A DNA stretch of 64,000 nucleotides from Muribaculaceae bacterium (GTDB taxonomy: Bacteria > Bacteroidota > Bacteroidia > Bacteroidales > Muribaculaceae): the NCBI GenBank assembly GCA_014867205.1, contig WGUO01000021.1:1-64000 (forward strand), given 5' to 3'. Positions within the stretch are counted from its first letter, which is position 1. Each line of letters starts with the position of its first letter. The position numbers and the translations under genes were made by a program. Positions 17,714 to 25,489 of this stretch are shown in pieces. The notes under the pieces were generated by a model. The model made no database searches and was not told the origin of the DNA. It worked only from the letters and a program-made list of their open reading frames with translations.

Positions 17714-18220
17714 ATGTACGATATTTTGACTGTTTATCATGGTGGTACTGAGATTGTCAGTCACCCGAAAGTTGATGTCGGCAGACCGAATCTTGACTTT
17801 GGCCCCGGATTCTATGTATCTGATATTTTTTCTCAGGCAAAAGATTGGGCAAAAAAGATTGCCGATGTTAGAGAAAGTTCACCGATTCTCAATGTCTACC
17901 ATCTGAGGCAACGAGAACTTCTGTCAAATTGTTCTTCCCTCATTTTTGATGCCTATAATCAGGAATGGCTCGAATTTGTGGCTCAGAGCCGGTTAGGTGA
18001 AAAGCCTTGGCTTGGCTATGATTATATTGAAGGAGGCGTGGCCGATGACAGAGTGGTGAACACCATAAGGCTGTACATGGGAGGATATATTTCATCGGAA
18101 GATGCACTTGGCCGATTGAAGTATTTCAAACCCACAAATCAAATATGCCTTTTAAATCAAGAGCTCACTGAGCAGTATCTTTCATTTGTAGAATCTCAAA
18201 GCTTATCGGATAATGAGTGA
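17714..18220 (+). CDS. DUF3990 protein, predicted ADP-ribosyltransferase-like
   Basis: 168 aa. The N-terminus reads LTVYHGGTEIV and then PNLDFGPGFYVS and QAKDWAKK. This H-G plus D-F-G-x-G-F-Y order is the DUF3990 signature and resembles the first strands and Tyr motif of ADP-ribosyltransferase folds (H-Y-E type). The module DUF3791-DUF3990-DUF3791 with 7-bp spacing and an 8-nt overlap looks like a toxin with partner proteins. Activity is inferred from fold resemblance only. Lower GC and different codon use from ppdK suggest acquisition. Confidence 0.75.
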   Translation: MYDILTVYHGGTEIVSHPKVDVGRPNLDFGPGFYVSDIFSQAKDWAKKIADVRESSPILNVYHLRQRELLSNCSSLIFDAYNQEWLEFVAQSRLGEKPWLGYDYIEGGVADDRVVNTIRLYMGGYISSEDALGRLKYFKPTNQICLLNQELTEQYLSFVESQSLSDNE

Positions 18221-18425
18221 GAAAGAACATATACTACACATGATTCTGACGTCAACGCAGACAGGCACAATCGTTTGTCGGTTGGCTAAGGAATTGGGAA
18301 TTTCATCTTATGAAGCATTTTGCCGTTTTTTCAAAAGTAAAACTTATGCCGAGTTTCGCACGCATGGTTCAATCATGAGCATGCTTGGAGACCCGGCTAT
18401 AGTTCAGGAGTTCCTTAACGAGTAG
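18213..18425 (+). CDS. DUF3791-like small protein (second copy)
   Basis: 70 aa, overlapping the DUF3990 gene by 8 nt, so translation is coupled. The sequence (MSEKEHILHM..., LAKELGISSYEAFCRFF, AEFRTHGSIMSMLGDPAIVQEF) is helical and has the DUF3791-type middle helix of a cytoplasmic small protein. It differs substantially from the copy at 17434. A partner or antitoxin for the DUF3990 protein is the simplest reading, not demonstrated. Confidence 0.65.
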   Translation: MSEKEHILHMILTSTQTGTIVCRLAKELGISSYEAFCRFFKSKTYAEFRTHGSIMSMLGDPAIVQEFLNE

Positions 18426-18533
18426 ATCCACTATGACGTAAAACGAGATTGACCGCAGGAGCATCGAGAAGGCCAAAGTACTTTACTACTACGAAGGCTA
18501 CGAACCGGAATAATAGATAAATACGGAGAATTA

Positions 18534-18576
18534 AAAATCGGCTGCCACCCTCGCTTGGGGCGCAGCCGATTTTATT
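18534..18576. terminator. Bidirectional terminator
   Basis: AAAATCGGCTGC (18534-18545) pairs with GCAGCCGATTTT (18562-18573). T-tracts lie on both strands, so it can end both the DUF3791/DUF3990 operon and the convergent BspA-like gene. Confidence 0.85.
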
Positions 18577-18618
18577 TCGGGATTGCCGGCACGGAGCCGA
18601 CGGGAGCTTCTGTGCGGA

Positions 18619-21255
18619 TTATTTTACAGCTATCTTCCTGACATTGTTGCCCTGGCGGACAATATAGATGCCGTTGGCAAGATTCTCGACATTATCGCTT
18701 ACCATCACGCCCTGAAGATTATAAACCTGAATCGGTGAGGCGAAGTCAATCTCGCCTGACGGTGTGTAGTCATTGATAATATCATTGATGCCTGTGGTGA
18801 CGTCGTTGATTGTGAACTCGGCAACGGGGCCGTTGGCGTAGAGTGATTCGGCAACAATCTTGCAGGAGCGGCCCGTTGTGTCGTCATCTCCTTCAGCCAT
18901 CGCCATAAGCTCGCTCATGTCGGCATGGAGAGTCACGAGGCCGTTGGCATCGACGGTGGCGATTTCGGGGTTGGTGGAGCGCCAGAAAACCTGCGGCAGA
19001 GTCACGTTCTCGGGATAGAGAGTGGCTTTGAGCTGGAAGGTGTCGCCCGGTTTGCCGTTGAGCGTCTTGTTGCCTTCCACTTTCATTTCGGTCGGCTCGA
19101 TCATCAAATGGGGTCCACTGAACCTATACCAGGGGTCGGATTTGGCGTAAGCGTCAGCGGCTTCCTGACCTTGCACATACAGGGTGCCGATGTAGTTAAA
19201 TGTATTGCTACAAACAACGGGAAGAGACTGCGCAGTGATGTAGACGTAATCTACCAAACTGTTGTAAAAAGCTTTATCCCCGATATATGTGACATTGTGG
19301 CTCATGATAATCGAGGTCATATCTCTGTTGTCAGCGAATGCCGAGTAGTCGATGGTCTTCACCGATGGGGGCAGTATAATCCCTCTCAAAGCCGTGCATT
19401 CGAAAGCATAGCTGCCGATTTTGGCGACGGAGTTTCCAATCGTCACCGATGTAAGGCCCGAGCAGCCACTGAAAGCACTGCTTCCGATTTCGGTGACAGA
19501 GTTGGGGATTGTTACCGATGTAAGGCCGTAGCACTCCTTGAAAGCTCCAGAAGCGATATAGGTAACGGAGTTGGGGATGGTGACCGATTTAAGGCCGGAG
19601 CATCCTTTGAATGCATCGTTTGGAAGTGCTGTTACAGAATTGCCGATCTCGACAGATGTGATGCTTGTTGTAATCGTTTTCTGGTAAAAATTAGATGACC
19701 AGTTTCTTCCAATATATAAGTGTTCAATGGGAGCTTTACTTATAGCATTTTCTTCAAAAGCAATTAAGTCCCTGCCATCTTCGACTATAAATGTTTTTAA
19801 GCCGGAGCATGTGGTGAATGCATCATAACCGATTGATTTGACGGAGTTGGGGATTGTCATCGATGTAAGACCGGAGCATTCCGAGAAAGCCTTGTTGCCA
19901 ATTGAAGATACGGAGTTGGGGATTGTCACCGATGTCAAGCCGGCACAGTAAAAGAACGCGTTATTGCCGATTTCGTTGACGGATTCGGGGATGACATACT
20001 CTCCTTCCAAAGAAAGAGGCACAAAGTAGAGGGCTTTCTTCTCTGATCCGTAAACAAAGCCATCTTCAATTATTGCGACTTCCCTTGGATACTTAATAGA
20101 AATAATACCGCTGGAAAATGGATTGTATAATTCGGAAGGATATGCCGCTTTCTTCAGCGCGGTACAATTTTCGAACGCATCAGTGGCGATTGAGGTGACG
20201 GAGGGAGGGATAATCACCGATGTAAGGCCGGAACACTGGGAGAACGCACTGTGGCCAATTTTGGTGACGGAGTTGGGGATTGTCACCGATGTAAGGTCGG
20301 TGCAATAGCGGAATGCAGAGTTGCCGATTGATTTGACGGAGGTGGGGATGGTGACCGATTTAAGGCTATGGCATCCTTTAAATGCATATTCGGGAAGTTC
20401 TGTTACAGAATTGCCGATCTCGACAGATGTGATGCTTGTTGTAATCGCTTCACCGGAAGGATTCGACCAGTTTCTTCCAATATATAAGTGTTTAATGGGA
20501 AGGTAACTCAAAGCATTTTCTCCAAAAGCAATTGAGGCACTGCCATCTTCGACTATAAATGATTCTAAGTTGTCGCATTGCATGAACGCTTCTCTGCCGA
20601 TTTTGGTGACGGAGTTGGGGATGGTAACCGATGTAAGTTCGAGGCAATAGCAGAATGCTTCAACGCCGATTGATTTGACGGAGTTGGGGATTGTCACAGA
20701 CGTAAGTCGTGTGCAAGACTTGAATGCATAGTTTGGAAGTTGCGTAACAGAATTGCCAATTTCGACAGATGTGATCCCTGTTGAAATCGCTACCTTGGAA
20801 GAATTCGACCAGTTTCTTCCAATATATAAGTGTTCAACGGAACTACCATAAAAAGCATCATTCTTAAAAGCAATCGGGTCGCCGCCATCTTTAACTATAA
20901 ATGTTTTTAGGTCGTCGCAATACTTGAATGCTTCGTTGCCGATAGAGGATACGGAGGCGGGGATTATCACCGATGTAAGGCCATTGCATCTGGGAAAAGC
21001 CAAGTCGCCAATTTCGATGACGGTATACTCTACATCTCCGTCTTTTGCAATAGATGGAATCTCCAGTGCTCCGGAAACGGAATTGCCGGGCTCAACAGGA
21101 AAACTTTTTGTTCCATTCTTTGTCTTGCAGGTTTTGGCGTCCTCGTCGATGACGGTATAGGTCAGCGTCTGCCCTTCGTACTCGTAGGTGAAGTCGCGGG
21201 CTATGCCCGGTAGCGCTATCAGTACTCCGAGCATTGAAAGTAAAAACTTTTTCAT
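18619..21255 (-). CDS. BspA-type leucine-rich-repeat surface protein with type IX sorting tail
   Basis: 878 aa. Signal peptide (MKKFLLSMLGVLIALPGIA), then many copies of the TpLRR/LRR_5 repeat with core LTSVTIPNSVTKIGxxAFxxC, some irregular repeats carrying HLYIGRNWS, then an Ig-like (Big_2) segment (GDTFQLKATLYP, STNPEIATVD) and a C-terminal type IX secretion tail (IQVYNLQGVMV, ANGIYIVRQG). Such proteins are exported and bound at the cell surface and often mediate adhesion. The start at 21255 is chosen because it gives the signal peptide and overlaps the upstream stop as ATGA. Near-identical repeats make the region recombination-prone. Confidence 0.9.
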   Translation of the reverse strand: MKKFLLSMLGVLIALPGIARDFTYEYEGQTLTYTVIDEDAKTCKTKNGTKSFPVEPGNSVSGALEIPSIAKDGDVEYTVIEIGDLAFPRCNGLTSVIIPASVSSIGNEAFKYCDDLKTFIVKDGGDPIAFKNDAFYGSSVEHLYIGRNWSNSSKVAISTGITSVEIGNSVTQLPNYAFKSCTRLTSVTIPNSVKSIGVEAFCYCLELTSVTIPNSVTKIGREAFMQCDNLESFIVEDGSASIAFGENALSYLPIKHLYIGRNWSNPSGEAITTSITSVEIGNSVTELPEYAFKGCHSLKSVTIPTSVKSIGNSAFRYCTDLTSVTIPNSVTKIGHSAFSQCSGLTSVIIPPSVTSIATDAFENCTALKKAAYPSELYNPFSSGIISIKYPREVAIIEDGFVYGSEKKALYFVPLSLEGEYVIPESVNEIGNNAFFYCAGLTSVTIPNSVSSIGNKAFSECSGLTSMTIPNSVKSIGYDAFTTCSGLKTFIVEDGRDLIAFEENAISKAPIEHLYIGRNWSSNFYQKTITTSITSVEIGNSVTALPNDAFKGCSGLKSVTIPNSVTYIASGAFKECYGLTSVTIPNSVTEIGSSAFSGCSGLTSVTIGNSVAKIGSYAFECTALRGIILPPSVKTIDYSAFADNRDMTSIIMSHNVTYIGDKAFYNSLVDYVYITAQSLPVVCSNTFNYIGTLYVQGQEAADAYAKSDPWYRFSGPHLMIEPTEMKVEGNKTLNGKPGDTFQLKATLYPENVTLPQVFWRSTNPEIATVDANGLVTLHADMSELMAMAEGDDDTTGRSCKIVAESLYANGPVAEFTINDVTTGINDIINDYTPSGEIDFASPIQVYNLQGVMVSDNVENLANGIYIVRQGNNVRKIAVK

Positions 21256-22037
21256 TGCTGTTTTAATTTGTGGTTTATTATGTTGATTACTTGCTTTAGA
21301 TTTTTTTGCCCAAGCAGATGGTTGCGTGCCCCGGAAATGCATACGAACAACACGTCCGACACATGCGGATATAATTCCTTTGATAGTCTGAAAGTTGCGA
21401 CTGTAGTTGATTTTTCTGTCAGTCCTATTGAATTGTTATCCGCGAAGATATGTTCGCCGGCCAATTTTGTGATATTTTTGAGCGAAGAACGGACTATGAC
21501 GATGTTTCTCAGCGGCGACGGTCTATGCGACCCGTCGGGGGATTGAATCAGCATTGAGGCTTCGGCGGCAAACAGCAATGTATGCCTGATTGCCTCCTCG
21601 CGATGATTTTTAGTGAAGAGCTGGTTGCTCACAGAGTCGTGGAATGGCGAAAGTTCCACACTGAGATGATGTAGTGTGTGTCTGGCAATATTCTCTTTGT
21701 CCGCTCCAATTGCGTGCATCAACGGTGTGTAGCGGCGGTTCAGATGCCATTGTTCCGTATCCCTCAGATGCTCACGCAGAGTCCCGTCTGCCATCATGGT
21801 CGAATAGACAAGACGCCCACCACCGGAGATGCATCCCATGCAACGCCGCTCCTGAAGCTTGCCGCCGCGTCCGGGCATAAGATTGACTGTCACGCTGTGA
21901 AGCGCTCCATTTTCAGGGCACCAACCCCACCATGGTTCGGGAATATGAAGCGCACGCGTATATTTGCCGTCCATCCACTCCCTGACGAATTGGTCCCAAT
22001 AGTCGTAATGCGTTGAAATCCCGGAGGAGTCAGACAT
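21252..22037 (-). CDS. Unknown protein coupled to the BspA-like gene
   Basis: 261 aa, soluble, no signal peptide. Conserved-looking blocks: YDYWDQFVREWMDGKY, IPEPWWGWCPENG, LHSVTVNLMPGRGG, and FVCISGARNHLL near the C-terminus. The second and third blocks faintly recall the early motifs of uracil-DNA-glycosylase-like folds, but I cannot support that assignment. Its stop overlaps the ATG of the BspA-like gene by 4 nt, and its own start overlaps a small upstream gene, so all three are one transcript. Confidence 0.6.
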   Translation of the reverse strand: MSDSSGISTHYDYWDQFVREWMDGKYTRALHIPEPWWGWCPENGALHSVTVNLMPGRGGKLQERRCMGCISGGGRLVYSTMMADGTLREHLRDTEQWHLNRRYTPLMHAIGADKENIARHTLHHLSVELSPFHDSVSNQLFTKNHREEAIRHTLLFAAEASMLIQSPDGSHRPSPLRNIVIVRSSLKNITKLAGEHIFADNNSIGLTEKSTTVATFRLSKELYPHVSDVLFVCISGARNHLLGQKNLKQVINIINHKLKQQ

Positions 22038-22245
22038 TATTCTTCATTGTTGCCGCCGGACCCTCCTCTTTGGCAATATATTGGTATATATGAAAAAAGC
22101 GTGAGAGCCATACCTGATGCTCGTCCCGCAATTCGAGGCTCTGGCATGTGCCCATCACAGTGGAACGAGCAACGCGGAGCCTCACGCCGTATGATATGAA
22201 AGCATGGAGTATGCTCGCGCATACTCCTGTGCCGATGGTTATCAT
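22030..22245 (-). CDS. Small hypothetical protein at head of the BspA operon
   Basis: 71 aa from ATG 22245; alternative start at 22153. The C-terminal half (LELRDEHQVWLSRFFHIY) looks like an amphipathic helix. It overlaps the next gene by 8 nt. A promoter at 22395-22426 lies upstream; a longer frame to 22425 would start inside that promoter and is rejected. No family recognised; it could be a degraded gene. Confidence 0.35.
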   Translation of the reverse strand: MITIGTGVCASILHAFISYGVRLRVARSTVMGTCQSLELRDEHQVWLSRFFHIYQYIAKEEGPAATMKNNV

Positions 22246-22394
22246 ACCCGAAAGGCGCCTATCGTTGCTGCATCCTTGACTGTGATTGAAACTGCCAGAT
22301 TTCGAATTGCCAAGAACAAGCGCGATAAACGCTTCGTTATGTCGTTTGCACCCGCCGCTTCGCCCATATCGGACTCCGCAACGATATGCAACTG

Positions 22395-22426
22395 CAAATT
22401 TAGTAAAATAATTGAACCAACCCAAA
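22395..22426 (-). promoter_or_regulatory. Promoter of the BspA operon
   Basis: Minus strand TTTG (22423-22426), 20-nt spacer, TAAATTTG (22395-22402). Transcription should start near 22389, about 145 nt before the first likely start codon. Confidence 0.65.
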
Positions 22427-22654
22427 ACTAAACAAAAATTATTCTATTCCATCTTATGGAAATCTTATGGAAATTTGGAGTTTAACTGATTAACTTTGTC
22501 CGTGAAACAGAGATTACGACTGATTTAACCCCGAATTCAAAATTTGTTTAGAGTATGTTTAGAACAATTTCACAACATAAAGAATATCAAATAAATATGA
22601 CTGCGGCACAGGCAGCCGTCGAATAAAAGAGGCTACTCTAACATAATCCGACAG

Positions 22655-22695
22655 TTAGGCTGTAACGCTTTGAGAAATCAGGCGTTACAGCCTAA
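22655..22695. repeat. 14-bp perfect inverted repeat
   Basis: TTAGGCTGTAACGC (22655-22668) and GCGTTACAGCCTAA (22682-22695) form a 14-bp stem with a 13-nt loop. There is no clear U-tract on either side. It lies in the approximately 870-bp gap between 22246 and 23118, together with the GTAC-rich stretch and integrase remnant. Confidence 0.6.
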
Positions 22696-22734
22696 GTTAT
22701 TCTTAGGGGGTTCGGGCATTTGGTTTCACTTTGT

Positions 22735-22822
22735 GAGTACAAATGCGCGGAAAAATGTACAAAAGTGTACACACTTCTCAAGGGGTGGCGTACATGGGTG
22801 TACTGCCGGGGTGTACAAACAT
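22735..22822. repeat. Cluster of GTAC half-sites upstream of integrase remnant
   Basis: Within about 90 bp there are several GTACA or TGTAC units (for example AATGTACAAAAGTGTACAC and, further on, GCGTACATGGGTGTAC and GGTGTACAAAC). The arrangement suggests binding sites for a recombinase or regulator of the lost element; no directional unit could be defined. Confidence 0.35.
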
Positions 22823-22894
22823 AATTGTCAGTAATGACGCGAGATATAGAAACAACATAAAATTTTTAAGTCAAAAAATAGAAACACGGAAGAA

Positions 22895-22972
22895 ATGGCA
22901 ACATTCAAACCAACAGTGCGCGGCGAGCGCAGGGACGGATTCATGCAGGTCTATATTGCATTTTACGGTTAG
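22895..22972 (+). pseudogene. Tyrosine integrase N-terminal remnant
   Basis: A 25-codon frame starting MATFKPTVRGERRDGF and continuing MQVYIAFYG, then TAG. Bacteroidetes tyrosine recombinases with a SAM-like arm-binding domain very often begin MATFKPTVRxxRxDGxxxVYIR. All downstream domains, including the catalytic Arg-His-Tyr region, are absent. I infer that a mobile element was once integrated here and was lost or truncated by a deletion ending near 22972. Confidence 0.65.
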
Positions 22973-23118
22973 CCGGGACAAGATCATTTCGGACATTCTC
23001 TGCGGTCATGGTGTGGGGCGCGCAGTAGTCTATTGTATCTGCGTAATACTCTGTGAAAATGTCCTTGAAATGGGCGTGTGTATCTTGTGTTCCGAAGATT
23101 GCCCTGCCGATGCTGATT

Positions 23119-23814
23119 TCAGAGTATCCCCATGAGACGCAGGATGGGCCCGGTCAGGATTGCGGTAAGTATGCCGTTGATGATTATGCCAAGTGTGGCG
23201 AATGCTCCATATTGCTCGCCGAATTCTGCCATTCGGGAAGTGCCGATGACATGAGCGGCTGTGCCCATGCTTATGCTTCTTGCGAAAGGATTGACTATAT
23301 GGCCATAAGAAAGCACCTTGAGCCCGAGTATTGCTCCGGTCAGTCCAACGCATACCACAATAGCAGCCGTTAGAGAGGGTATGCCTCCCAATTGCGAAGA
23401 GATGTCAATGGCAATAGGCGCGGTAACTGATTTGGGAGCGAGGGATATGATTATCTCCTTGCTTGCACCAAGAGCCTTGGCGATGGCCACGACCGATATG
23501 ATTCCCATGATGCATCCCGCGAACTCGGATATCAATATCGGCATGAGTTGCTGGCGTATTGTGTGCAATTGTGTGTAAAGGGGAACTCCCAGGGCCACAA
23601 TCGCCGGTCGCAGCCAGAATTCTATCATATGGCCACTTTGGCTGTATGTCTCGTAACTGATACCCGTAAGTCGCAGAAAAAGTATTAGCACTGCAATCGT
23701 GATAAGCACGGGATTCAGAATGACAAGTCCGGTAAGAGATTGTAGTTTTCTTGCCCCAAGAAATGTCAGAAAGGTAATTGCAATGAGAAAAACGTTGCTT
23801 TCCAGAAATTCCAT
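23119..23814 (-). CDS. lrgB: LrgB/CidB family membrane protein
   Basis: 231 aa with seven to eight hydrophobic segments. The family signature LAPKSVTAPIAI is present near residue 125, as is GTAAHVIGTSRM. LrgB works with LrgA in holin/antiholin-like control of murein hydrolase export or in solute (pyruvate, glycolate) transport. It starts 4 bp after lrgA ends, forming a two-gene operon. Confidence 0.9.
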   Translation of the reverse strand: MEFLESNVFLIAITFLTFLGARKLQSLTGLVILNPVLITIAVLILFLRLTGISYETYSQSGHMIEFWLRPAIVALGVPLYTQLHTIRQQLMPILISEFAGCIMGIISVVAIAKALGASKEIIISLAPKSVTAPIAIDISSQLGGIPSLTAAIVVCVGLTGAILGLKVLSYGHIVNPFARSISMGTAAHVIGTSRMAEFGEQYGAFATLGIIINGILTAILTGPILRLMGIL

Positions 23815-23818
23815 AATG

Positions 23819-24178
23819 TCAGCGTTTGAATCTGAATTTAAATCTGTGCGAGTTGGTGAGCTGATGCACCCATCCCGTGATTATCAGCACGATGGCGATG
23901 CTAAGTAAAGTGGCTGTAACGATGGGGAACCATTGTGCGGCGATTATGTCGAAGTAAAGCATAATCGCTACCCCCGGTGGCACAAAGAAAAAACCCATGT
24001 TGGAAACTAAAAATTTGCTGATACCTTTTACTGATTCGATGTTGACCACTTTCTCCTGGAGCAGAGTGGTCAGCAGCAGCATACCAAGAATACTTCCGGG
24101 AATGGGGATTCTGAGAATCCAAGCTATGAATTCACCTGCAGCAAGGCAAGCGAAAATTATCGAACACTGCTTAACCAT
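23819..24178 (-). CDS. lrgA: LrgA/CidA family membrane protein
   Basis: 119 aa, four hydrophobic helices. Family landmarks: IPIPGSILGMLLL and FFFVPPGVAIM. Holin-like partner of LrgB. It ends in a basic tail (HRFKFRFKR) in the cytoplasm. First gene of the lrgAB operon, with a good promoter about 20 bp upstream of the start. Confidence 0.9.
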   Translation of the reverse strand: MVKQCSIIFACLAAGEFIAWILRIPIPGSILGMLLLTTLLQEKVVNIESVKGISKFLVSNMGFFFVPPGVAIMLYFDIIAAQWFPIVTATLLSIAIVLIITGWVHQLTNSHRFKFRFKR

Positions 24179-24204
24179 AATTCAATAAATCAAAATTCAA
24201 GCCA

Positions 24205-24234
24205 CAAAGTTACATCTTTTTTATGGAACAGCAA
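24205..24234 (-). promoter_or_regulatory. Promoter of lrgAB
   Basis: Minus strand TTG (24232-24234), 19-nt spacer, TAACTTTG (24205-24212). Start of transcription is expected near 24199, leaving a leader of about 20 nt. Confidence 0.65.
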
Positions 24235-24299
24235 TAAAAATCTGCACCCTGAAGGCTGAATAATCAAGGCGATAATATTGATAGTACATTATAGGCAAC

Positions 24300-24332
24300 A
24301 AAAAATTGGCACACCATACTCTGATGCGCCAA
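24300..24332 (-). terminator. Terminator of the winged-helix/membrane protein operon
   Basis: On the minus strand TTGGCGCA pairs with TGTGCCAA (one G-U pair), followed by TTTTTTG. It lies about 40 bp after the winged-helix gene. Confidence 0.75.
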
Positions 24333-24369
24333 CATTCATTTAAAAAGATGTGTAAGATTATGCACTCTT

Positions 24370-24651
24370 TTACAGATGCAGGTAGGATTTCAGCGTCTCT
24401 ACGTATTCTTCAAATGCCTTTCGGCCCTCGGCTGTTACAGAGCAGACGGTCCGTGGTCTTTTGCCAGACATCCCTTTTTCAATTGAGATATATCCGGCGT
24501 TTGATAGTTTGTCAAGCTGCACGCTCAGGTTTCCGGCGGATGACTCAGTTTTCTCCTTGAGATAAACAAAATCTGCTTCCTCGACATTCATCAGAATGGA
24601 CATTATGGCAAGCCGGAGTTGCGAGTGCAGAAGCGGATTCAGTTCTTTCAT
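24370..24651 (-). CDS. Winged-helix transcriptional regulator (MarR/HTH_34 type)
   Basis: 93 aa. A single winged-helix domain: LRLAIMSILMNVEEADFVYLKEKT, recognition helix SAGNLSVQLDKLSNAGYI, wing KGMSGKRPRTVCSVTAEGRKAFEEY. This small family usually represses its own operon. It overlaps the upstream membrane-protein gene by 4 nt (ATGA). Two nearly identical 17-bp palindromes in the promoter region (25383-25399 and 25303-25319) are the likely operators. Confidence 0.85.
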   Translation of the reverse strand: MKELNPLLHSQLRLAIMSILMNVEEADFVYLKEKTESSAGNLSVQLDKLSNAGYISIEKGMSGKRPRTVCSVTAEGRKAFEEYVETLKSYLHL

Positions 24652-25274
24652 TTCCCTATGCGCGCCTTATGGTTGAGGATATGGCCCGGTACTATCATCA
24701 TCGCAACAAACGCGATGATGAAGAGAGGCATATACCAGTTTGCACCCAGGGATATATTGCCCGCAATGCAGCATACGGTTATGATTCCGACTGCAAGTCC
24801 AACCGAGCCTCCGACGGCCAGACTCTTCTCATTTATCAGCAGTCCCTGCGCAATCTCGGCCACGGGCATCGCAATCAGAGAATACGCGAGCATGGCTCTC
24901 CAGCAGTTACAACCGGTCATTAATTCTATGACAATACAGGCTATCATCACCACAAATTCCGATAAGCCGGCAATCGTCCACAGACGGGACGTAACAGTGT
25001 CTGAGAACATCTTGACTCCCTTCTCACGCCGTTCCTTCCCTGAAAGTATCGGCGTGGCAATCCCGCCTACAAGTGGAATTGCGAACCAGAGCCAGTTCCA
25101 GTCGTTATTGCCTGTCGACACAAGCATTATCCATACGAGCATCGACACGACAGCCACGAGATAGCCCCACATCAGCATTATGTTGCCGTTGCCGATATAT
25201 CGTTCCTTTGTGCGCTGGATCATTGAAGTGATTACTTCAAGACTCTCCTTCTCTGTAAGTTTTCTCTCATCCAT
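24648..25274 (-). CDS. Multi-pass membrane protein cotranscribed with winged-helix regulator
   Basis: 208 aa. A short acidic/basic cytoplasmic N-terminus (about 1-30), then six hydrophobic segments in pairs (about 32-53, 60-77, 100-140, 150-172, 180-200). No catalytic motif is visible and I do not assign a function. Such membrane proteins recur next to small winged-helix regulators in Bacteroidetes. First gene of the operon, transcribed from the operator-bearing promoter at 25371-25402. Confidence 0.7.
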   Translation of the reverse strand: MDERKLTEKESLEVITSMIQRTKERYIGNGNIMLMWGYLVAVVSMLVWIMLVSTGNNDWNWLWFAIPLVGGIATPILSGKERREKGVKMFSDTVTSRLWTIAGLSEFVVMIACIVIELMTGCNCWRAMLAYSLIAMPVAEIAQGLLINEKSLAVGGSVGLAVGIITVCCIAGNISLGANWYMPLFIIAFVAMMIVPGHILNHKARIGK

Positions 25275-25302
25275 TTCTTTGGAATTTAAGGGTTGATAAT
25301 TT

Positions 25303-25319
25303 GGTTTATTTTATAAACC
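25303..25319. promoter_or_regulatory. Operator O2, 17-bp palindrome in the leader
   Basis: GGTTTATTTTATAAACC, with one mismatch between arms. It lies between the transcription start (about 25365) and the start codon at 25274. Same sequence as O1 except in the centre. Confidence 0.65.
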
Positions 25320-25370
25320 ATTTGACTCTGAAAAAAGGGCGGTCGCGCGATTCCACCCTGAATTCGGTCG

Positions 25371-25402
25371 CAAAGTTAATAAGGTTTATAATATAAACCA
25401 AA
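25371..25402 (-). promoter_or_regulatory. Operator-bearing promoter of the winged-helix operon
   Basis: Minus strand TTTG (25399-25402), 20-nt spacer, TAACTTTG (25371-25378). The spacer contains operator O1, GGTTTATAATATAAACC (25383-25399), a perfect palindrome with 8-bp arms. A repressor bound there would block the polymerase directly. Confidence 0.75.
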
Positions 25403-25432
25403 TTTTTCAGTAAAAATTTTTCATCTGAAGCG

Positions 25433-25464
25433 TTTGGAGAGTATGGATATAATGTATATCTTTG
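25433..25464 (+). promoter_or_regulatory. Promoter of the macro-like gene
   Basis: TTTG (25433-25436), 20-nt spacer, TATCTTTG (25457-25464); ATG follows at 25490. It diverges from the winged-helix promoter, whose -33 element lies about 30 bp away. Confidence 0.7.
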
Positions 25465-25489
25465 TCAAGGAAACCAATCAGATAAGAAT

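Noticed and set aside
18447..18513. Short frame reading DRRSIEKAKVLYYYEGYEPE before the bidirectional terminator
   Set aside because: Preceded immediately by an in-frame stop and without a start codon; it may be a gene tail, but there is too little to call.
22655..22695. Intrinsic terminator at the 14-bp inverted repeat
   Set aside because: No U-tract on either strand and no gene ending nearby, so it is listed only as a repeat.
22743..23135. A 130-codon open frame overlapping the integrase remnant on the plus strand
   Set aside because: Its composition is not coding-like, it runs across GTAC repeats and into the end of lrgB on the other strand, and it has no recognisable domain.
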